A stretch of 64,000 nt of DNA, from positions 186,001-250,000 of the forward strand of contig JAANDG010000051.1 in assembly GCA_036852015.1 (NCBI GenBank). The letters run 5' to 3'. A model generated the notes under the pieces. It was not told the DNA's origin. It saw nothing but the letters and a program-made list of their open reading frames with translations, and made no database searches. Below, in pieces: positions 26,001 through 37,200 of this stretch; positions within the stretch are counted from its first letter, which is position 1, and each line of letters opens with the position of its first letter. Made by a program: the position numbers and the translations under genes. Source of the DNA: Pelodera strongyloides (Eukaryota; Nematoda; Chromadorea; Rhabditida; Rhabditidae).

Positions 26001-29000
26001 GAGAAACTGAAAGCATAAACTCACCTTATCTAGTACAGAATTCAAAAAGTCCTGAAGTGTATGCTTGAGTTTATCGGCGCTCACAACTCCGTTCACACAA
26101 TCACTCCTAATTTCCTCAATGGCAAAGTAGTTCCTGGACAAAATGGAGGGCATATTAAATTAAAAGCCTTGCTTTTCTCTCTCGCCTTACCTACAGAAAC
26201 AATCGCGAGCTTTGGCTTTGGGAAAACCTAAAGCCTACAGGGCGTCTTGCCCAAATACCGTGCACTGAGCACTTACTTACTTAGTAAGTAATTAAGAAGT
26301 AAGAACTTGTTTAGCTTGAAACAACCCTTTACCAAAGCGCACCATGCCGTGGTTAATGAATGGAATGCAGTCACAATTTGGAAGTTGCGCACGCTAATAC
26401 TTAAAGCAAAATATAAAGTGTACACTCCACAAAAAAAAACTTACTTTCCACCAACAGCGATCGGTTCGGGAAGCACAATAGGCAAGAGGACGTGCTCGTA
26501 AAAGGCCAACACTCCATTATCATCTACTCCTTCGCAAGCGGCTCCTCAAAAAAAAAAGAACATATTTCACGAACTGCACTTTTAATAAAATTATCAGACT
26601 TTTTCTCCTTCTTAATTGCTTAGCAAATCAACAACAATAGCGCTTGCGATACACTGGGCAGCTAATGTAAATGGACTGAGAAACCAATCCGCTTACTTAC
26701 CGGATCAGTAAAAAAACTGCTAAGGAGGGTAGAAACCATACGATAAACAAACAAGGAACGAACCTTGAATTTTCTTCGATACAAGCTCTGCTGAATCCAA
26801 CAGATCGATTTTTGAACTTTCTTCGGAACTGAAATTTGTAACTTAACATCAACCAATACCAAGTTACGATTGAATAGGAACCAAATCAAGGATACAGGTT
26901 AGCACAACAGAATAATGTAATTAGACCTTAATAATTCACTCTCGCTTGGTACATCTAATTATATAAATTCTACTCTTCGTTCATTCTAACCATCAAAGCC
27001 TAAGCCTAAGCCTAAGAAGTAAGACTCTTAGAATAAATAGGTTGAACCCAAGCATTTGCGGTTTGGAATGCAACATAAATCTAATTTAGATAAGTACAAA
27101 CAATACCTGCTCATCTTGGATCCGGTAAGCCCTGGTACCATCGGGTTCATCAAGTGCCACCGCTTGCCCAGTTTCAACTTGGGCAACTGCTCCTCGGCCA
27201 GGATAAAGATCTTACGCTGATCAACTCCACCGAACTGACCGTCGACCTGTGTGATTTGACGGTTTAGAGCGGTATTGAACGTGGTTAGTACCTGATTTGC
27301 ACATAATACATGTCCATCACATACTTTACATCCATGTCTCATATAGCTACGAAACGAAAGTACAACCACGACAACCAGAAATACTAGCTCGTTGAAGCGT
27401 CAAAATAAGTTTACGTGTTGTTGCTCTTTCCCTCGTCTGACACCTATGACCTATTGTGCGATTTGCTATGGAATATTCATCACACACATTAATTTCTCGG
27501 ATAAATAATGAAAATAATTAGAAGTGCCATGGAGTGGAAAGTGGAAGAGTCGAATAAGGACAACTCTAGTTATTACCTTCAAATATTGCTCGTCAAGAGC
27601 TTGAAGCAAAGGGTACAGCAGGCCAGACAAAAGTGGCGACTCCACCTAAATGAAGCCGTGAAATGGTAGGCCCATAATAAACGGAAAATTAAACACGTTC
27701 ACATGCAGACGAAAAATACAGTTTACTTGTTCTTCATGTGCCGATAAACACAGTAAATACAGAAAAAAAGATAAGCAATTGAAAAAAAGCAGATAAATAA
27801 TAAATTCCAACCTGTTTCACAACTTCAGCACCGGCACGTAGAGCATCTCGTTGCGTCACCTGAGTGCATAACCGCAGGATATCGAACGTGTATTCTCTAA
27901 AAGAATGTCAGCGATTTAATTATATTACAGACATTCAGAATCCATACAAATACATCCTACAAACCGCTACAAAATATAAACTACAGACCGCTTGATGCTT
28001 GATCTCTGCAAAATTAACATCCAAATCCGCAAACTAAAATATATCTAGGTAGGCTGCTTTCACGTTCACGTGGAACATACAATGAATGGAAACTTGATTA
28101 TTCATGCGTTGGGGTCCAAAGCAGGCTAAACTGACAATACAGAGGCCGTATTCACCAACACGCAGGGAGCCCTCCCAGGCCTCCCCAGGGAGCTAAAGAG
28201 TGCGTAGAGAGTGCGAAAGCAGGAGAGATTCAGAGCGCCTGTGCGCCTGGGGTGGGTTCCCTGCGTCTTGGTGAATAGGGCCTCTGTACCGAATACCCGT
28301 GACCATGTGTGAGTAGAAAATATGAAAATATACAAATCACCTACTTGCTTAACTGGTAAGTTGTTCCCCGTACGAAGTGCAATTTCTCAATTGGAACGTC
28401 AAGAGATTGCAGAAGGGCCTCAAATAGGAACAAATAGAAAACTAAAAGTCCGAAAAAAGATGATACTATTTACTATACAAAAATCAAAGAAGTGAAAACA
28501 TGGGACTCGCTAGGCACTAGGGAAAACTAGGGTCTAGGCATACAGCACACCTCACTCTTCTTACTTCTTTCAATTAGAATACAAAACAACTGGAAGGCAA
28601 TTGAATACAAGCACCAACCTTAATAATATGTTCATAATAGACCACACGACTTTCCAGCATTTGCCATGTACTCTTCATGTTATCCAAGAACGCGTGCAGA
28701 TCGGCAAACAAGACGGTGACCTGAAAAATGTTGTTATCTTTCCCTTAACAATTCATTCAAAGTACAATTAACGCTAATATAAAAAAAAGCAAAACCGCCT
28801 ATTTTTAGAGAGTTCACATAATTCCGATCTTATCTTACCCCGCGCGGTATAATTTACTAAAAATGCGCACACCACGAAACACGACTAGGCAAAGCTTTAA
28901 CCTTACGCTTCTACCTAACAATAAGAGACCGATGTTCTCCTTGCATTTGTTTACATCCACGGCTAGGCAACCTTACGCCCACGACTAGGCAACCTGTAAA

Positions 29001-29453
29001 ACATTTTGAGAAATCAAGCGGACTTCAATTTCTTACCTTAATATCCGCATGGAGCAGGTCGGCGATCTTACGCATTGGCACAAAATAACCGACATGTGGC
29101 CTTCCAGTAGTCGCCGTTCCCCAGTAGACATGGATATTCTTGCCCGCCGCGATCTGCTTCTTCAACTTATCGCCACCTAGCACCTCCTAGAAAATTCAGG
29201 ATTTAAAGTTTCAAGGCATAGGAAATGCATGAATTTGTATGCATCATATGCAAACGAGCATAATTTAGAATAAAAACTGACTCTTGGGACTAACAGACTC
29301 TTGGGACTAACAAAATGTAGTTCCGTCTTGCGCAATGCAATTGAAATTATGAAAAGAGCCTACCTGCAGGTTGCGAACGATGAGCTCATAGCGCTGCTGA
29401 CCCTCTGCCGTTAGCTCCTCTTGCTCAGGAGCGGCACTTTTACCCTCACACAT
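20357..29453 (-). CDS. yars-1: Tyrosyl-tRNA synthetase, cytosolic, double-length (tandem catalytic domains)
   Basis: Charges tRNA-Tyr with tyrosine. Twenty-one exons join in frame to 718 residues: 29364-29453, 29037-29186, 28619-28720, 28345-28418, 27812-27896, 27577-27645, 27107-27246, 26764-26828, 26445-26544, 26025-26133, 25704-25787, 25517-25594, 25004-25129, 24566-24643, 23917-24047, 23684-23774, 22826-22921, 22333-22464, 21224-21329, 20751-20901, 20357-20456. The first half (about residues 31-330) is a full eukaryotic TyrRS core: [13 protein letters not shown] (HIGH region), [11 protein letters not shown] and GGVDQRK (tyrosine pocket), GSKMSSSEE (KMSKS loop). The second half (about 385-700) repeats the fold, but the Tyr and Gln of the pocket and GGVDQRK are lost; FHLGY and KKMSGS remain. 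It ends in a basic KGGKGKKK tail. The ATG directly follows TTTTCTAG, a likely spliced-leader site. No EMAP-II tail is seen. The nematode-style symbol is by homology. Confidence 0.96.
22163..22303. mobile_element. TTAA palindromic MITE, copy 6 (degraded)
   Basis: Lacks the outermost TTAA on the left and has a mutated right end (GTAGTTCGCACTAA), but GGCCGGTTTTTGAAAACGC and its complement are plain. It lies in the TyrRS intron between exons 21224-21329 and 22333-22464. Confidence 0.75.
23014..23066. repeat. (TA)n microsatellite
   Basis: Nearly pure TA run of about 50 bp in a TyrRS intron, followed by a short TTCAATTAATTCAATTAATA duplication. Confidence 0.9.
23856..23892. repeat. CT-rich tract with poly-C
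   Basis: TCTCTCTCTCCCTCCCCCCC run in a TyrRS intron, just downstream (coding sense) of exon 23917-24047. Confidence 0.8.
26998..27016 (-). repeat. Interstitial TTAGGC telomere-type repeat (about 3 units)
   Basis: On the minus strand this reads CTTAGGCTTAGGCTTAGGC, three units of the nematode telomere repeat. It sits in a TyrRS intron between exons 26764-26828 and 27107-27246. Two further units lie near 62709-62722. Confidence 0.8.
28142..28284. mobile_element. Fold-back element, GGCCGTATTCACC family, copy 2
   Basis: Clean copy with ends GAGGCCGTATTCACCAACAC and its complement. The arms include CAGGGAGCCCTCCC, and the loop includes AGCAGGAGAGATTCAGAGCG. Located in a TyrRS intron. Confidence 0.88.
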
Positions 29454-29988
29454 CTAGAAAAAGACAGTTGAGGTTTCTCCGTGACAATGTAGACAATACA
29501 CTGCGCTTAACAATAAGACGAAATGTAAGCAGCATGAGAGGTATTCTAGAGGAGGGGTATATGCTACTTACATCACATTAAATAGATGTTCCGAGAGCTG
29601 CATTTCAAAATAAAAGCAAATTGCAAAGTTGACGCAATCTGACGTAATGTGTATGAGAGAGCAAGTGAGGCTAGCGACATATAGCAGTTAAACTGGACAA
29701 TCAGAACGAACTGTGAGTGCACAACACCATTCTCTACAAAGCGAAGACATTGAAAAAATAATAATTTTTAAATTAATAAAAAAACTTGAATTTGAAAATT
29801 ATGCACTGCGCATGCACAACTGCGACGCGCAGTTAAGAAGGCGTGGTAGAAAATTACTGCGCGTTCGCCACATTTATTCAAAAATTTCTTACTGTAATTT
29901 AGCGGGAATTTTATAACGGCAATTTCTCCAAAATACCGTATCCAACCGATTTAATTATATTATACTAAATTCATATAATTATGCTTTA

Positions 29989-30137
29989 TGGGGTTTCTAT
30001 AAGTATCCCAAAAATTTGGTGTGATTCTGTGAATACTACCGTATTTCTGCACGAAATTTGCATATATAGTATGAAAAAAAATATTCTCGTGTAGTTCCAA
30101 GATACGGTAAATAATCAGCATACTTGGAAACCCCATA
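29989..30137. mobile_element. Fold-back element with GGGGTTTC ends, second copy
   Basis: Begins ATGGGGTTTCTATAAGTAT and ends with the complement ATACTTGGAAACCCCAT. The internal TACCGTATTTCTGCACGAAA block pairs in reverse with the copy at 12722-12873. Confidence 0.78.
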
Positions 30138-30440
30138 ATTGTACGTCGATTGACTCATTCATAAGCAAACATGTAAAAGTAAACAGAACCCAAAGGAACA
30201 GTTTATTAAACAAAATCATGACAACACAAGAAACAACATAAACTTGCTAAATATTATAATTATAATGGTGATGCAAAATCGGAATGCTTTATACGTGTGA
30301 GTGGGTAACCGTAAGCTGATCATATTAAAAATAAAAATTATATATATTCAATTAAATTTTTCTTCCGGAACCTTACTTTTTGACGTGAACGGTAAACAAC
30401 TTCTTGTTGATATTTTCGATAGTAACATAGCATGTAACAA

Positions 30441-30621
30441 TTAAAGCGGAATACCGGTAGTTTTTGAAACACATCGAGTACGCCAGCATTCTTATGCAGC
30501 TTATGCAAATGAACATAAATTATAATAAAAAATCGACCTAAAATTGAGCAAATTGGCATAAATACGTAAGAATTCAGTTGTCCACGATGCGTTTCAAAAA
30601 CCGGACGGTATTTCGCTTTAA
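30441..30621. mobile_element. TTAA palindromic MITE, copy 7
   Basis: 181 bp, intact ends, with a small change to AGCGGAATACC at the left end. It closely resembles the copy at 15313 in its left arm (ACACATCGAGTACGCCAGC). Intergenic. Confidence 0.9.
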
Positions 30622-31207
30622 TAACACTATTTGGTGTGACACGCTATGGTTCACGATAATTATTTGTATATCAACAGGAAAGAATGAGAACAACATAAGT
30701 AAATTATCTGAAAAATCGATAGACATAAAAAATATTCGTTTACAAAATTGTATTATTATTATTATTCCTTGAGCAAGCGCAGGGCTAATATGTTTTATAC
30801 AGTTCATGGCTTCAAAAACAGGACCTCTAACAATAAGATGGGCCAACGGAATTTAAAATAACTTTAAAATCCCTTATTGCACACAAATTCGGCCCAATAT
30901 GCTCAATGAAGACTTGTTTTTTACAACAATTATTAGGAAAGACTTATTCATTAAAACAAGACAGAGTATCAACTTTCTTATTATATTAATCACAGCATGG
31001 CCAACAAATTTAGTCCTTCTAACTTGGGTCCAATGTGGGCCCCGAAGACCCTACTCGGGTCCTACGCTGATAATCTTCGGAGGAGCTTCGGAATAACAAG
31101 TGGTTTATGAAACACACACTGGAGCACGCACAGAAGGGTACCGAAATTTGCATATACTACATGGCTACAATATACGTTTCAAGACCACGTGGCATGCACC
31201 TTAGCTC

Positions 31208-34200
31208 TTAGACCTTGTTCTGCTCCTTGAGCATGACCCGTCGGAAGAGGTAGTGTCCCACGACGACAGCCTGGATTACGGTAAGAGCGAGGAGGACCCC
31301 GAATACGCTGAGCAAGGTGGACTTGGCCATGCACATCTGTCCGATCACGTTCTGCTGCATGACATGCTCCTCAGCGATCTCCTCAAGCAGATCAAGGGCA
31401 GAGGTCCGCTGGAGGGCAACCGAGTCGGAAACCTAGAAAGAGTCAGAAATTAACAGACGAACAAGCGGAACCATTTGTCGAAGGCTTGGAGACCGCATTG
31501 ACGTTGTCGTCAACTGGTACCAAGTTGTCGCCTAATAATCGAGGACCATTTGGCGACCGGTTCCCGACGGTTTATCGTTAAAAGATCATTTAGAGTTTAG
31601 TATGGAAAAATTACAGTACCTGTTGCAGTGGATCGATAATCACAATAGATGTCGTGGCCTTAGCATGACGAGGCACCTTGTAGCGGGCGGTTTCGACTGC
31701 AAGAGAGAGATAATTAGACATTAAAGTCCAAGTTGGACCCAGACACATCTAACTAATGTGGTGGTCCCACAAAATTGTTCTCACAAGGTTTCCAAAGAAC
31801 TTGAGTAATTCTGTCTCTGGTCTGGTCTCTAAAACTTTGGATTATCAATTGGAGTTGATAGAGTGATTATCGATTATGCTTTCAAACTCACATTCAACGA
31901 TGTCGTTGTCGGAGACTGCTCTCTTCTTACGTCCCCATGATTGCTTTTGTCCGTCCATGAGACCGCACTCCACAGGGGTGCAGTCACCCTAAAGTGGTAT
32001 AATTAGGCGGCTAATTGTAAGTATCTGTATCCACCGAAAGGGTCATCACACCACTATGTGATCCACAACTATGAGACTTAGTTCCATGAAGATAACGACG
32101 ACTCGAGTATCTACCGTATTTATTATAACAATTCATAAACAAACCTTGCAGATTTCCAATGAGCACGTGATTCTGACAGAAGGCGAGGAGTCGAATCGGA
32201 AGGCCTGCATGCGCGCAAACTTAACGGCAGATGAGCGGACTTCGATAGGTCCGGGGATCAGTTTCATAGCGACGGCAGGGGTCGGGCATCTGAATTATTC
32301 AGATTACGGTAACGGTACGCTAAGCATCCAGCCTGCGTCATAACTTTGACCACGTTACGACGACCACGATGACAACGTGAGCTGTTACGAATGGGAATTT
32401 ATAGCAGACAATTACTAATTCTAAAACTTGACTATAACATGGCAATTAAGTTATTTGCAAGTTATGTGCAAGACGGCTCACCCTCCCTCGATAAGCTGAA
32501 GTTTCTCGTCAGATCGGGCGTTGGCTCCAGGCTCGGCGAAGCAGTCCTGTAATTGGAAGTTTTTACAGTTTTTCATAGTCCTATCCTGAGTGTTCCGCGG
32601 GCCTAAACTTTCCCCGGGCCTGTTTTTTTTTCATGGGCCTAACCCATTGACTAATGTTCTGAAGCTCATGATCCCCACCTTAACAAAGAAGTCGAGCTCG
32701 TCATCCATGGCCATAATCTCCCACTTGAGCTCGAGGATGTCGCCGAGCTTTGCTTGTACCAGAGGAGCATCACCTTCTCCCAACATTTGCATGAACACCG
32801 GGTTTCCGAGCTCGATCTTACCACGAGGTTGGATCAACGAGGCCTCGGGTCCACTAAAGCAAAAGAGTCCTTTATTTCCAACCTATAATCTATATGCGAT
32901 CGATAGTCGATTGATAATCAATAATCTATGCAAGTGGTTGATACTTGATAAGTGATAAAAAGCAATCTAGCAGAAAACGGGCCAGCAATGCCTATTTTTT
33001 TTCTCACAAATCTCCCCCACTTGAGCTTCGATATTATTGATTTTTACTTGCATTTTTTTATCATACAATTATCATAAGCTAGTAAATGGTGATAAACTCA
33101 CGTGACGGTCATGTTGTAGCCAGCCTGCACCTTTCCACCAAGCATGCTCGAGTAGTCACAAGCGACCTACAATAAAATACGTAAATTGAAATTGAAAGAA
33201 AAATAATAAAATCAAACGATGCTCATAACCCGACATAAGAACCATTCAGAAATCAGTAGCTAGTTTTTTTTTTTTTTTTACTTTTTTTTTACTTTTTACT
33301 TGTTCAGATGATGTAGCAAGTAATAGTTCAAAAGGTAAAAGTTCTAAAAAAATTTACCTCATAGATCTGATCCATATCGGTGACGAGTCCGGGGATGCCA
33401 AGGTTGTTGGTCTGCACGACAACGGTGGCCTGGTAGGTGCCGTTCAACTGAATACCGCCTTGTTACACTACATCATCATACTATAGACCTTGCGGAATGT
33501 GGATAGGCTGAAAGCCACACCCTGTCCTAGAGTAGAGACATCGCAAGGTGTCACTGTAAGCGTACTGTACGCGTAAGCCACGCCCACTGGCGTCGGCACA
33601 GAACGTTCTACAGTATAAAGTTAATTCTACAAAAAGATTCTAGCACATACCAAGTCAACAATGCCGCATTCCTTGCCTTGTTCCAGCTGGCGGCGGACAC
33701 GACGGAGATCGTCGGACGGCTTATCTTCCTAGAGTGACAAACGTTCAATCTTTATAGTTAGACTTTCAACTTCTATCTCAAGTACCCTAGCCCGAAGACG
33801 TCGAGCAAACTGCCGTCTGGAACTCGTCGCCTAATGCTCAGGACCTCTGCGGAACAAGTCATAAGCCAACATTGAAACTGTATTTTCACCCCTGAATAAA
33901 GGTGCACTTTCTTGAAGCGTAAAAGATTTATTATTACTAAGTGAAAGAAATATTCCATTATGCCCCACCGTAATGTTTCACGGATGGAGTGGGTCAAATC
34001 TCAAATCTATGTCTCTTCAAGGTAAGGAAGTTTACAGCAGCGCATGGTTGAGACGATTTTTCACATCTGATCTATCGTTTCGCGTTACCGTACCTTGACG
34101 AGTTCAGCCTTGGTGGAGCTTTCCGATGATGTCTCCTCTTCGCTTTCCATTCCATCCAAACTGATCGGTTTCATTCCAAAATCCTTGGGAAGACCGAGGG

Positions 34201-37200
34201 TCAAAGTGGCAGTGTCCTGAGAAGCCACCTCGACTCTGAAAGAAAGGTTCATTAAAATTAATCGGTAAGAATATAAAAAACTTAACCTAATCTTGCCGCA
34301 ACGACATCCAGGTAGAGGTAGTACAACCCAATCCCAATATAATATGTATGGAGGGAATCATGGGCAACCCCTCCTGGCCCTAGCCCGACGACCAGCAATT
34401 TGTCATCTGGAACTCGTCGCCTACTGCTCATCAGGACCTCTGCGGAACAAGTCATAAGTCCACTTTGAAACTGTATTGTACCACCCTCGAGTAAAGGTGC
34501 ATGCTCTTGAAGCATAAAAAAAGGATTAAAAATGTAATTCTGTAACAACTAAACTATCCCGTGAAGACATAAAATTCAGAATTTATGCATATTAAAAGTT
34601 AGAAAGTCTCACCTGCACGAGTCATACTTGTTCTTGACAAAGATCACTCCAGAGAAGGGTGCGGAGTGCTTGATTTGCACCTTGATTCCCTCATAGTTGC
34701 AGATGGTGTGGATGGCCTCGCGGGGGATGTCAACGGGCGGGCCTATGGGCAGTTGAGCCTCGACCTTGCCGGGCGCGCGACGGTGCTCCTGACCACGGAT
34801 TGAGGGGCGAGCCTGGAAGGACAGGATAGCTTTACATCTGTCGCTTTATTACAATTTTTTTCTCCATAATCTTTTCGTTTGATACATCTGCCCCTCTCTC
34901 ACTCTCTCTCACTCTCTCTCTCTCTCTTTCTCTTTTTCTCTATTTCTCTCTTTCTCTCTCTCTCTTTCTCTCTCTCTCTCTTCATGTTTAGCGAATATCG
35001 CTTACCTTCTTAGCAGCCAACAATTCGCTCTTTCCATCGGCCTTCGAGTGCACGTGTCCATTACCCTTTGTATGTTGTACGGGTACATTTGCGGCGGCAG
35101 AAACTCCGTTCTCAACCTAAAGATGGTGGTTATTAGCTCTCGTACTTCCAGTAAACGATGTAGAATTGAGCCCCCACACCCTAGAGTAAGCTCGAAATAG
35201 GGACCGTCGTCCCTTTTGTGGAACTTTTTTTCTGCGCAAAGTTACGCGATTTGCCTTGAATTGCTAAACACTAGTAAATACTAGTAAGTTGTCTAACCCT
35301 AGACTTGGGTAACTAAACCGGCTGAGTCGAAGTCGAACACTCACATCCTTGATCACGCAGAGGTTCTTGTAGAAGTCGACGTGCTCGTTGACCTCGGAAT
35401 CTCCGTCAATCGCGTCGAATACTTCGCACTGTCCAACACGACGGTTGTAGTTCACTCCGGCACAGCTGAAACACAACGTTGGTCAAGTACTGTATTCGTT
35501 GTGCATGAGCTCTATACCACCCGTTTTAGACTACAAAAGTACAAACTCCAAAGGCCAAGCGTATCCTTCAAAAGTCTACAGTAGTACAAACTAAAAGAAG
35601 TATCTATCCTCTATCCCCGTTAGCATGTTGCAACCTGCTATACTTCTGGGTTTTGGGGCGAATGTGTTGTACATATATATATTCTCAAAATGCAATGTTT
35701 CCTGCGTCCCATATATTATAGCTTTGTCACGTAGTTTCGTTTAGATGTTTTCCTATCAAACACCACCAGAGGCCGTTTTCACCAACATTTACTTCTGTCA
35801 AAAAGGGTACTTCAGTCAAAAGCGCGCGGTACTTCTGGTTTCACCAACATTTACTTCTGTCAAAAAGGTACTTAGGTTAAGTACCTTTTTGACAGAAGTA
35901 CGCTTTTAACACGGGAGGCGTACTTCCACCAAAAAGGTGAAAGTAAGCCTGTACTTCAGCTTTTTCTCCTTTATGAAGACTAATTAACTTAATTTGTTTA
36001 ATTATTGTATGGTTTTTATGGTAAATAAGTTTTGTAAACATTAATTGACAATGATTTCAGTTTTTGGATCACATTTCACATATTAATAAAGTGATTACAC
36101 GATTGATTATTTATATATTTCTTGTTTACATTGTAAACAACTTTTAGTAATTACTTAGATGTGTATCATATTAGTTTTAAAACGTAATCTAACTGTTATC
36201 CAACGTTTTCCTTCAAAAAAAGTAAATGTTGGTGAAATCCATCAAAAAGCGTGTGGCAGCGTACTTCAGTCATAAATTTACTTAACCTAAGTACCTTTTT
36301 GATGGTCAAAAATTTATGACAGAAGTAAATGTTGGTGAAAACGGCCTCAGTTCTAGACTCCAAAGTTCAAACTCCAATGACAAGAGAATCCTTCAAAGGT
36401 CTACAGCACAAACTACAAGAAGTATCCATCTGTATAGGTTTAACATACGATCCACTAAAGGTCTAAAGGTCAAACTACGAGAAGTAACAACTTACGTCGG
36501 GTTTCCGGCGCAGACCTCAAGGCACGAGATGAGCGAGACCACCTTGTAGTCCTTGGCCGGGATTCCCCTTTGCTTAGTATGCAAATATCTGGAGAAGAGG
36601 GCGTCTTGTCTGGCCGTCGCGCACTCTCCCTCCACTAAAGGCAGCACTGTAAGACACCCCGGTTAGACACACACAGACAAGCGGAAGCGGAAAGCGGATG
36701 GACACATGTGGAAACAGAGGGATTAAAGCGATATGACACGTGGTTTACGAATTGTGTGCCATTCAGTGCACGAAATTTCTGGCTCGTAAACCGCGTGCCA
36801 TACCGCTTTAACATCTTAAGTCATACTACGGTAGTTATAGTCATCCTAGCTATATTGTAGTAGCCACATTATACCGGGTGTTAGTTGTATACGATAGCGA
36901 TATGAGCAACATAATGCTTTGCAACCAAATAAACTGAGGATAAACAAAAATATGTTGTTGACACTTTAACATAAAGGATGTTACTTGTAAAGGTAAGGAA
37001 TGTAAACAACTGTAAGGAGAACACCGGTCTCTTATGTTAGAATTAGAAGCGTAAGGTTAAAGCGAAATACTGGCCGGTTTTTGAAGTACATCGAGTACAG
37101 CAGCATTATCATGCAGCTTATGCAAATAAACATAAATTAGAAGAAAAATTCGAGCAACTTTGCATAAATACGTAAGAATTCAGCTGTCCACGATGCGTTT

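Larger units (their letters stand above)
29454..31207. other. Intergenic region between TyrRS and the NOAH-like gene
   Basis: Contains the TyrRS 5' flank, a fold-back at 29989-30137 and a TTAA MITE at 30441-30621. A low-complexity ATT run is near 30755. No gene was supported. Confidence 0.6.

Noticed and set aside
32071..32343. 90-codon plus-strand frame
   Set aside because: Antisense to a well-supported ZP-domain exon of the NOAH-like gene (32145-32289).
35768..36348. Possible CRISPR-like array because of repeated CAACATTTACTTCTGTC words
   Set aside because: The words are in inverted, not direct, orientation and form the arms of a fold-back transposon; the genome is eukaryotic.
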